From: Eubacterium sp.
Lineage (GTDB): Bacteria > Bacillota > Clostridia > Lachnospirales > CAG-274
Length of the DNA stretch: 6,079 nt
Reading direction: 5' to 3'
NCBI GenBank assembly: GCA_020859645.1
Contig: JAJBVU010000091.1
Location: 1-6,079 of the forward strand
Both the position numbers and the translations under genes were made by a program. Below, piece after piece: positions 1 through 5,947 of this stretch. A model generated the notes under the pieces. The model was not told the origin of the DNA and did no database searches. It saw only the letters and a list, made by a program, of their open reading frames with translations. Every line of letters starts with the position of its first letter. Within the stretch, counting starts at the first letter, position 1.

Positions 1-2
1 AT

Positions 3-45
3 AAAGGATAGAAATCAAGGCTAATACCCCGATTTCTATCCTTTT
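3..45 (+). terminator. Intrinsic terminator of an upstream gene outside the window
   Basis: A 14-bp perfect inverted repeat is seen: AAAGGATAGAAATC (3-16) pairs with GATTTCTATCCTTT (31-44). The loop is 14 nt, inside which GG/CC at 19-20/27-28 could add two more pairs. The 3' arm runs into TTTT. This is the form of a factor-independent terminator. Since the arms end in AAA/TTT, it could also stop transcription from the other strand. The gene it serves lies left of the window and cannot be seen. It separates the operon that begins at about position 154 from its neighbour. Confidence 0.85.
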
Positions 46-118
46 AAATTTGAAAAAATAATTTGCTGTTATGAAAAGAAAATCTGCTAAAAAAGAAAAT
101 ATATTCGTAAAAATTGTA

Positions 119-147
119 TTGAACTTTATGAAGGGTTGTGTTAAAAT
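119..147 (+). promoter_or_regulatory. Sigma-A-type promoter of the small-gene/uvrB/uvrA operon
   Basis: TTGAAC (119-124) and TAAAAT (142-147) are separated by 17 bases, each box one base off the consensus. The predicted transcription start is near 153-155, only about 20 nt before the ATG at 174. The stretch upstream (about 86-118) is very A/T-rich with A-runs, like an UP element. No GAAC-N4-GTTC type LexA site of the Bacillota overlaps the boxes: GAAC at 121-124 has no matching right half. Confidence 0.7.
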
Positions 148-173
148 GATATGATGTAAAGGAGCGAGTTAAA

Positions 174-761
174 ATGACTGAAAATAAAAGGGTTTTCCTG
201 CTTTTGGGCTTTTTAATAATTTTGTGCATTTTAAGTATTTGTTTAAACCATAAAACAGCCACTGTTTTTGAGCCTGAAACAGACACCTCTTTTTCAAGCT
301 TTGAGCCTGTAGAGGAGGAAGTTCCCATAAGCGAAATGACGGAAGAGAGCGGCGAAGAGCCTTCAATATATGACCTGTCGGGCTATATTTTTAAAAACTC
401 AAATGCCTACTGCGAAAGGCTTAAAAGCGAGGTAAACGATTTGGCAAACGATACCTGCGACAGGGATCATCTTTATGAGGTGGCAGCAAGCATTAGGCTC
501 AACCAAATAAGCTATTACACAATGCTGAACGGCAGATATGAGGAAGGAGACTATGACCTTGTGGAAGCCTGCAAAAGCTACTGCTTTAATGTTGAGACGC
601 TGGCTGCCAACATTATGAAATTTATCGAAATCGGCAGAACTAAATATATAAGCCGCTGTATGATCTGCATTTCGGCAGACGAACAGCTTAAAACAAACTT
701 TTATAATGCCCAAAGTGAATATTATAATTTGTATGAGAAAGAAACAACAGCGGACAAATAA
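174..761 (+). CDS. Unrecognised membrane-anchored protein, 195 aa, first gene of the uvrBA operon
   Basis: I do not recognise a family. The start at ATG 174 is supported by AAAGGAG (158-164), nine bases upstream. After a short positive N-terminus (residues 1-6) there is one hydrophobic segment, about residues 7-24, followed by a strongly acidic Glu/Ser/Pro-rich linker (about 32-65). The rest (about 66-190) is a polar, probably mainly helical domain rich in Tyr, Asn and Cys. The arrangement predicts an N-terminal signal anchor with the C-terminal domain outside the cytoplasm. Cys23 is preceded by Leu-Ser-Ile, and Ile at -1 is a poor lipobox, so I do not favour a lipoprotein, though it is not excluded. 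Six further cysteines (80, 95, 133, 137, 162, 165) could form disulfides. It shares the promoter with uvrB, which begins 24 bases after its stop. That suggests co-transcription but does not show a repair role. Confidence 0.8.
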   Translation: MTENKRVFLLLGFLIILCILSICLNHKTATVFEPETDTSFSSFEPVEEEVPISEMTEESGEEPSIYDLSGYIFKNSNAYCERLKSEVNDLANDTCDRDHLYEVAASIRLNQISYYTMLNGRYEEGDYDLVEACKSYCFNVETLAANIMKFIEIGRTKYISRCMICISADEQLKTNFYNAQSEYYNLYEKETTADK

Positions 762-785
762 GGCTTTACGGGAGGTTCAAAGCCT
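761..785 (+). promoter_or_regulatory. Hairpin presenting the uvrB ribosome binding site
   Basis: AGGCTTT (761-767) and AAAGCCT (779-785) form a perfect 7-bp stem around an 11-nt loop that contains the uvrB Shine-Dalgarno GGGAGG (770-775). The stem starts on the last base of the stop codon of the preceding gene and ends on the base directly before the uvrB ATG. A ribosome ending translation upstream would open it, so translational coupling is the natural reading (inference). There is no T-run after it, so it is not a terminator. Confidence 0.6.
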
Positions 786-2783
786 ATGAACAATAAAGAC
801 AACCAAATATTCAAATCACAATGGCCTTTTAAGCCTACGGGCGATCAGCCCGAAGCAATAGAGGAGCTTGTTAATGGCTTTAAAGAGGGGGACAAGGCTC
901 AGACTCTTTTGGGGGTAACGGGCTCAGGAAAGACCTTCACTATGGCAAATGTTATAGCAAGTCTTAACAGACCCACCCTTGTTATCGCCCACAATAAAAC
1001 CCTTGCGGCGCAGCTTTATAACGAATTTAAGGAGTTTTTCCCCGAAAACGCCGTTGAATATTTTGTAAGCTATTATGACTATTATCAGCCCGAGGCATAT
1101 GTGCCCTCTTCCGACACTTATATAGCTAAGGACTCTTCAGTAAATGACGAAATCGATAAGCTGAGACACTCTGCTACAGCGGCTCTTTTTGAACGGCGGG
1201 ACGTTATAATTGTGGCTTCCGTCTCCTGTATTTACGGATTGGGCGACCCTATTGACTACAATGAAATGTGCGTTTCATTAAGACCGGGAATGGTTCGTGA
1301 CATAAACGATATTTTGAAAAAGCTTGTGGAAATTCAGTATGACAGAAACGATGTTAATTTCACAAGAGGAACATTCAGGCTCAGAGGGGACACCCTTGAG
1401 GTTTTCCCGGCGGAAAGCTCTGATACAGCCTACAGAATAGAATTTTTCGGCGATGAGGTTGACAGAATTTCCGAGGTAGATTCTCTGACAGGGAATGTCA
1501 AGGGAATAAGAAATCACGTCTGCATTTACCCTGCAAGCCACTATGTTATTAACAGAGATAAAATGATTAAGGCAATAAATGCAATAAACGAGGAGCTTGA
1601 CGAAAGAATTAAATTTTTCAAATCGGAAGAAAAATATATCGAAGCCCAGAGAATAGAGGAGCGAACCAATTACGATATGGAAATGCTTTCAGAAATGGGC
1701 TTTTGCTCCGGCATTGAGAACTATTCGAGACATTTATCCGGCAGAGCCGAGGGCAGCACTCCCCACACACTTATAGATTATTTCCCCAAGGATTTTATAA
1801 CCATTGTGGACGAGTCTCACGTTTCAATTCCTCAGGTTGGGGGAATGTATAACGGCGACAGAGCCAGAAAAACTTCACTTGTAGATTACGGCTTCAGACT
1901 TCCTTCCGCTTTGGATAACCGCCCTCTTAAGTTTGATGAGTTTGAAAAGAAAATGAACCAAATGCTTTTTGTTTCCGCAACTCCCGGGAAGTATGAAAAG
2001 ACCCATTCCGAGAATGTTGTGGAACAGATTATAAGACCTACAGGGCTTCTTGACCCCGAAATTGAAATAAGACCTGTTGAGGGGCAGATTGACGATCTTA
2101 TTACTGAAATAAACAAAACAGTCAAAAAGGGCTGGAGGGTTCTTGTTACTACTCTTACAAAGAAAATGGCTGAGGATTTGACTAAATATTTGGGAGAAAA
2201 CGGCGTTAAGGCTGAATATCTCCACTCGGATATAGACACACTTGAAAGGCTTGAAATTATAAGAAGCCTGCGTCTCGGCGAGTTTGACGTTTTGGTGGGA
2301 ATAAACCTTTTGAGAGAGGGGCTTGATATCCCCGAGACGGCTCTTGTTATTATTTTGGACGCCGACAAGGAGGGCTTTCTCCGTTCGGAAACATCTCTTA
2401 TTCAGACCGTGGGCAGAGCTTCACGAAACGCCGAGGGCAGGGTTATTATGTATGCCGATGTTATAACCGATTCCATTAAAAACGCCGTAATGGAGACCGC
2501 CAGAAGGCGTGAAATTCAAAAGAAATATAACGATGAACATGGCATAGTGCCTAAAACAATTATAAAGAAGGTTCACGAAATAATCAAAGCCACCGAAGCC
2601 GTTGTAGGCAGAAAAACTCAGAAGCTTGAAAAGGACGCCGAGTCAATGTCGGCGGCTGAGCTTAAAATGACAATTAACTCACTGACGGATAAAATGAAAA
2701 AGCTTGCTCTTGAGCTTAAATTTGAAGAGGCTGCGGAAATAAGAGACGAAATTAAGCGGCTGAATGAGCTTTTGCTTTTGTAA
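786..2783 (+). CDS. uvrB: Excinuclease ABC subunit B (UvrB), nucleotide excision repair
   Basis: UvrB is the DNA-loaded helicase-like ATPase of bacterial nucleotide excision repair. UvrA2 delivers it to lesions, it verifies the damage by threading one strand behind a beta-hairpin, and it then recruits UvrC for the two incisions. In the 665-aa product are Walker A GVTGSGKT (43-50), the aromatic beta-hairpin YYDYYQPEAYVP (97-107 region), DESH of the Walker B/DEAD motif (342-345), SATP (397-400) and motif VI QTVGRASRN (540-548). The last ~35 residues (about 630-663) hold the UVR motif that contacts UvrC. Length is as usual for the family (about 660-675). ATG 786 is ten bases after GGGAGG, and its N-terminus aligns with the usual F-x-PTGDQPxAI opening. 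No frameshift or missing catalytic residue was noted. uvrA follows after 18 bases. Confidence 0.98.
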   Translation: MNNKDNQIFKSQWPFKPTGDQPEAIEELVNGFKEGDKAQTLLGVTGSGKTFTMANVIASLNRPTLVIAHNKTLAAQLYNEFKEFFPENAVEYFVSYYDYYQPEAYVPSSDTYIAKDSSVNDEIDKLRHSATAALFERRDVIIVASVSCIYGLGDPIDYNEMCVSLRPGMVRDINDILKKLVEIQYDRNDVNFTRGTFRLRGDTLEVFPAESSDTAYRIEFFGDEVDRISEVDSLTGNVKGIRNHVCIYPASHYVINRDKMIKAINAINEELDERIKFFKSEEKYIEAQRIEERTNYDMEMLSEMGFCSGIENYSRHLSGRAEGSTPHTLIDYFPKDFITIVDESHVSIPQVGGMYNGDRARKTSLVDYGFRLPSALDNRPLKFDEFEKKMNQMLFVSATPGKYEKTHSENVVEQIIRPTGLLDPEIEIRPVEGQIDDLITEINKTVKKGWRVLVTTLTKKMAEDLTKYLGENGVKAEYLHSDIDTLERLEIIRSLRLGEFDVLVGINLLREGLDIPETALVIILDADKEGFLRSETSLIQTVGRASRNAEGRVIMYADVITDSIKNAVMETARRREIQKKYNDEHGIVPKTIIKKVHEIIKATEAVVGRKTQKLEKDAESMSAAELKMTINSLTDKMKKLALELKFEEAAEIRDEIKRLNELLLL

Positions 2784-2801
2784 AAGGAGATTGTTACAGT
2801 T

Positions 2802-5624
2802 ATGGAAAATATTGTTATAAGGGGTGCAAGGGAAAATAACCTTAAAAATATAAATGTGGATATTCCCCGAAACAAGCTGAATGTCTTTACGGGCTTAAGC
2901 GGCTCGGGAAAGTCAAGCCTTGCCTTTGACACTATATATGCCGAGGGTCAGAGACGCTATGTTGAAAGCCTTTCCTCTTACGCAAGAATGTTTTTGGGGC
3001 AAATGGATAAGCCCGATGTAGACACAATAGAGGGGCTGTCTCCGGCAATTTCAATCGACCAAAAAACCACGAACAATAACCCCCGTTCCACCGTAGGGAC
3101 GGTTACCGAAATTTATGACTATTTCAGACTTCTTTTTGCCCGTGCCGGTATTCCCCACTGCCCCAAATGCGGAAGGGTTATCGAAAGGCAGACAATAGAC
3201 CAGATTGTAGACCAAATTACGGCTTTGCCCGAGAGAACAAGGCTTCAGCTTCTTGCTCCCGTTGTAAGAGGGCGAAAGGGCGAACACGTTAAAATTTTAG
3301 AGGACGCAAAGAGAAGCGGCTATGTGAGAGTTCGAATAGACGGAATAATTTATGAGCTTTCAGACGAAATAAAGCTTGAAAAGAATAAGAAGCACACAAT
3401 CGAAATCGTCGTTGACAGGCTTATTGTAAAAGAGGGCATTGAAGCCCGTCTTGCCCAGTCTGTAGAGACGGTTATGGCGCTGACCGACGGAATTTTGCTT
3501 GTGGACACAGGTGAAGAGACTTTGACCTTTTCTCAAAACTTTTCCTGTCCCGACTGCGGAATAAGCATTGAGGAAATTGAACCCAGAATGTTCTCTTTCA
3601 ATAATCCTAACGGAGCCTGTCCCGAATGCTCCGGTTTAGGGGCAAAGCTTATTTTCGATCCCGATTTGATTGTGCCGATGCCTGAGCTTTCAATTCATCA
3701 GGGGGCAATTGCGGTTTACGGCTGGAACGCCATTATGAATGACGGCTCTATGAGCAACAACCTCTTTGAGAAGCTTTCGGCAAAGTACGGAATTGACCTT
3801 GATATGCCATATAAGGATTTGCCTGAGGACATAAAAAATATAATTATGTACGGAAACGGCGGGGAATATATTCCCGTTGAGTTTAAAAGCGGAGGACGGC
3901 TTAAAGCCTATGACTTTTATTTTGACGGCATTGTGAATAATCTTGAAAGAAGATACAGAGAGACCTATTCCGAAAGTGCAAAAAAGGAATATGAGGCTTT
4001 TATGACCAACGTAACCTGTCCTGCTTGTAAGGGCAGACGTTTAAGACCCGAATATTTGGCAGTTACAATAGGAGATAAAAATATTTCCGAAATTACCGAG
4101 CTTTCAGTCAAGGAGCTTAAAACCTTTTTTGCAGATCTTAAGCTTTCAAAAAGACAGGAAGCTGTAGCAAATTTGATTTTAAGAGAAATAAGAGCCAGAG
4201 TTGACTTTTTGTGTGATGTGGGGCTTGATTATCTTACACTTTCGAGAACTGCCGGAACTCTTTCCGGCGGCGAAAGTCAGAGAATTAGGCTTGCCACGCA
4301 GATCGGCTCAGGGCTTGTGGGGGTGCTTTACATTCTTGACGAGCCAAGCATAGGTCTGCACCAAAGAGACAATGACAAGCTTTTAGCTACACTTAAAAAC
4401 CTTCGTGATTTGGGCAACACTTTGATTGTGGTGGAGCACGACAGCGACACAATTTTGGCTGCGGATAACGTAGTTGACATAGGCCCCGGAGCAGGAGTAG
4501 GCGGCGGAGAGGTTGTATATTCAGGCGATGTAAAGGGGCTTCTTGCCTGTGAAAAATCTGCAACAGGCAATTATTTAAGCGGAAGAGCCGAAATCCCCGT
4601 GCCGAAGGAAAGGCGTAAGCCCGGGAAGAATTTTCTCAAAATAAGGGGAGCAGAGGTCAACAACCTTAAAAAGCTTAATGTTGATGTGCCTTTGGGTGTG
4701 TTCGTATGTGTAACAGGTGTTTCAGGCTCGGGAAAAAGCTCCCTTGTAAACCAAATTATTTACAAAAGTCTTGCCCGAAAGCTGAACCACGCACGAATTA
4801 AAGCCGGAAAGGTTAAGTCTATCGAGGGCTGGCAGGCATTGGATAAAATCATAGCAATCGACCAGTCCCCCATAGGCAGAACCCCTCGGTCAAACCCTGC
4901 CACATATACAGGGCTTTTCGACCTTATAAGAGACTTGTTTGCAGGCTTGCCCGAAGCAAAAGTAAGGGGCTACGGAAAGGGCAGATTTTCATTTAACGTT
5001 AAGGGCGGAAGGTGCGAAGCCTGCACCGGCGACGGAATTATGAAAATTGAGATGAACTTTCTGCCGGATATTTATGTTCCCTGTGAGGTCTGCGGAGGAA
5101 AGAGATATAACAGGGAGACTTTGGAGGTTAAATATAAGGACAAGTCTATTTCAGACGTTTTGGATATGACCGTTGAGGAAGCTCTTGACTTCTTCCAAAA
5201 TCTGCCCAAAATAAGGGCAAAGCTTGAAACCCTGAACGATGTGGGGCTTTCCTATGTTAAGCTGGGGCAGGCTTCGACAACTCTTTCCGGTGGAGAGGCT
5301 CAAAGAGTAAAGCTTGCCACAGAGCTTTCACGAAAGGCGACCGGAAAGACGATTTACGTTCTTGACGAGCCTACAACAGGGCTTCACACTGCCGACGTTC
5401 ACAAGCTTATTGACATAATTCAAAGGTTGGCTGAAGGGGGCAACACAGTGGTTGTAATAGAGCATAACCTAGACGTAATCAAAACCGCCGACTATATTAT
5501 TGATTTGGGTCCCGAAGGGGGAGACGGGGGAGGGCATATTGTGGCTAAGGGCACACCGGAACAGGTTGCCGCCTGTGAAGCTTCTTATACCGGAAAATAT
5601 CTAAAAAAGCTTTTGAAAAAATAA
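2802..5624 (+). CDS. uvrA: Excinuclease ABC subunit A (UvrA), damage-recognition ATPase
   Basis: UvrA is the dimeric ABC ATPase that scans DNA for bulky lesions and loads UvrB. The 940-aa product has the expected duplicated ABC layout. The N-terminal half has Walker A GLSGSGKS (31-38), signature LSGGESQR (487-494) and Walker B LYILDEPS (509-516). The C-terminal half has Walker A GVSGSGKS (639-646), signature LSGGEAQR (828-835), Walker B IYVLDEPT (851-858) and the switch histidine in VIEHN (885-889). Zinc-binding CxxC pairs are at 120/123, 249/252, 273/276, 406/409, 738/741 and 761/764, the last two being the C-terminal zinc finger needed for damage-specific binding in studied homologues. Length is normal for UvrA and it is not the shorter UvrA2 or drug-export class. 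The start follows AAGGAG (2784-2789) with a rather long spacing of 12 bases. It is co-oriented with uvrB and 18 bases away, so one mRNA is likely. No strong terminator follows it. Confidence 0.98.
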   Translation: MENIVIRGARENNLKNINVDIPRNKLNVFTGLSGSGKSSLAFDTIYAEGQRRYVESLSSYARMFLGQMDKPDVDTIEGLSPAISIDQKTTNNNPRSTVGTVTEIYDYFRLLFARAGIPHCPKCGRVIERQTIDQIVDQITALPERTRLQLLAPVVRGRKGEHVKILEDAKRSGYVRVRIDGIIYELSDEIKLEKNKKHTIEIVVDRLIVKEGIEARLAQSVETVMALTDGILLVDTGEETLTFSQNFSCPDCGISIEEIEPRMFSFNNPNGACPECSGLGAKLIFDPDLIVPMPELSIHQGAIAVYGWNAIMNDGSMSNNLFEKLSAKYGIDLDMPYKDLPEDIKNIIMYGNGGEYIPVEFKSGGRLKAYDFYFDGIVNNLERRYRETYSESAKKEYEAFMTNVTCPACKGRRLRPEYLAVTIGDKNISEITELSVKELKTFFADLKLSKRQEAVANLILREIRARVDFLCDVGLDYLTLSRTAGTLSGGESQRIRLATQIGSGLVGVLYILDEPSIGLHQRDNDKLLATLKNLRDLGNTLIVVEHDSDTILAADNVVDIGPGAGVGGGEVVYSGDVKGLLACEKSATGNYLSGRAEIPVPKERRKPGKNFLKIRGAEVNNLKKLNVDVPLGVFVCVTGVSGSGKSSLVNQIIYKSLARKLNHARIKAGKVKSIEGWQALDKIIAIDQSPIGRTPRSNPATYTGLFDLIRDLFAGLPEAKVRGYGKGRFSFNVKGGRCEACTGDGIMKIEMNFLPDIYVPCEVCGGKRYNRETLEVKYKDKSISDVLDMTVEEALDFFQNLPKIRAKLETLNDVGLSYVKLGQASTTLSGGEAQRVKLATELSRKATGKTIYVLDEPTTGLHTADVHKLIDIIQRLAEGGNTVVVIEHNLDVIKTADYIIDLGPEGGDGGGHIVAKGTPEQVAACEASYTGKYLKKLLKK

Positions 5625-5652
5625 ATGTTATGGATTTATTACTAAAACATTA

Positions 5653-5680
5653 ATTTTATGATTTTTTATTGACATAAAAT
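5653..5680 (+). promoter_or_regulatory. Inverted repeat over the -35 box, possible operator
   Basis: ATTTTATG (5653-5660) and CATAAAAT (5673-5680) are perfect 8-base inverted arms with a 12-base gap. The right arm overlaps the last two bases of the TTGACA box (5669-5674) of the promoter that follows. The position fits a repressor site or an autoregulatory site. The DNA is A/T-rich, so a chance palindrome cannot be excluded. As RNA it could also be a weak 3' hairpin of the uvrA message. Confidence 0.35.
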
Positions 5681-5697
5681 CGGATTTTCGTTATAAT
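5669..5697 (+). promoter_or_regulatory. Perfect-consensus sigma-A promoter of the leader RNA and downstream gene
   Basis: TTGACA (5669-5674), a 17-base spacer and TATAAT (5692-5697) match both hexamers and the optimal spacing exactly. The expected start is at about 5704-5706, right at the first base of the structured leader (GCAGATGAG). A second, overlapping TATAAT (5697-5702) is too far from the -35 box to matter. The strength suggests an abundant transcript, independent of the uvrBA operon. Confidence 0.88.
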
Positions 5698-5789
5698 ATA
5701 ATTAGCAGATGAGAAAAGCCACGCAGTGGGGGACTCATCGGGAGGTTTGGCTCCTGCGAATTAATCCGAACGTAAAGTAAGACATACAG

Positions 5790-5822
5790 GGCTTGCATAG
5801 TTGACGGACAACAGAAAAAACC
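5790..5822 (+). repeat. Leader direct repeat, copy 1
   Basis: The copy begins GGCTTGCATAG and its first 23 bases (5790-5812) are identical to copy 2 (5845-5867). It contains GTTG/CAAC (5800-5803/5809-5812) around the loop ACGGA, a 4-bp hairpin, and ends with AGAAAAAACC. The tail differs from copy 2 by one substitution and one extra A. It lies within the predicted leader RNA. Confidence 0.9.
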
Positions 5823-5844
5823 GCTATCAGAGCAAGAATATAAT

Positions 5845-5876
5845 GGCTTGCATAGTTGACGGACAACGGAAAAACC
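5845..5876 (+). repeat. Leader direct repeat, copy 2
   Basis: The 23-base core is identical to copy 1, and the tail is GGAAAAACC. The hairpin GTTG/CAAC is at 5855-5858/5864-5867. The unit period is 55 nt; the ~22 bases between the copies (5823-5844) show no clear counterpart after copy 2. Identity of a 23-base core next to unrelated spacer implies selection on the repeat or a recent duplication. Confidence 0.9.
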
Positions 5877-5890
5877 AAACAGAACCTATC

Positions 5891-5931
5891 GGGAGCTATT
5901 TATTTACGAATATTTAGCTCCCTTTAGTTTT
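5891..5931 (+). terminator. Intrinsic terminator of the leader, just before the downstream gene
   Basis: GGGAGCTA (5891-5898) pairs with TAGCTCCC (5915-5922). The stem continues beyond a TT/TT mismatch with TATT/AATA (5901-5904/5909-5912) around the loop TACG. TTTAGTTTT follows at once. The position, 17 bases before the ATG of the next gene, means read-through is needed for that gene to be expressed, as in attenuators and in type III toxin-antitoxin loci. Confidence 0.85.
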
Positions 5932-5947
5932 ATGAGGAGATTTTTTT

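Larger units (their letters stand above)
5704..5931 (+). ncRNA. Structured leader or small RNA, about 225 nt, with two direct repeats
   Basis: This region lies between a perfect promoter and an intrinsic terminator, so a discrete RNA of about 225 nt is expected. The 5' part can fold as a compact three-way junction: P1 5705-5707/5755-5757, P2 GATGAG/CTCATC (5708-5713/5734-5739) topped by CCAC/GTGG (5719-5722/5726-5729), and P3 GGAG/CTCC (5741-5744/5751-5754). The middle carries two ~33-nt repeats 55 nt apart. I do not recognise it as a tRNA, a T-box, or any riboswitch class whose consensus I can recall. It may be an attenuating leader, a free small RNA, or an RNA antitoxin for the gene at 5948. 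Boundaries are predicted, not measured. Confidence 0.6.

Noticed and set aside
232..245. Lipoprotein signal peptide with Cys23 as the lipidated residue
   Set aside because: The residues before the cysteine are Leu-Ser-Ile. Ile at -1 does not fit the usual Gly/Ala/Ser, so an uncleaved anchor is preferred.
44..713. Minus-strand open frames of about 65-104 codons across the first gene and its upstream region
   Set aside because: They overlap the better-supported plus-strand gene with a promoter and SD, have no SD or promoter of their own that I could see, and read as antisense shadows.
5620..5640. Inverted repeat AATAAAT/ATTTATT at the uvrA stop as a terminator
   Set aside because: The stem is seven A-T pairs without any G-C pair and has no T-run after it. 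It is too weak to call, so the 3' end of the uvrA message remains unassigned.
5790..5876. CRISPR array
   Set aside because: There are only two repeat copies, with a ~22-base gap and an A-rich tail, inside a promoter-to-terminator leader. No further units or cas genes are seen.
5704..5931. Known riboswitch or T-box leader
   Set aside because: I looked for the T-box AGGGTGG-type motif and for the cores of the TPP, FMN, cobalamin, lysine, SAM, c-di-GMP and ZTP classes, and found none. This is from memory only; an Rfam scan would decide.
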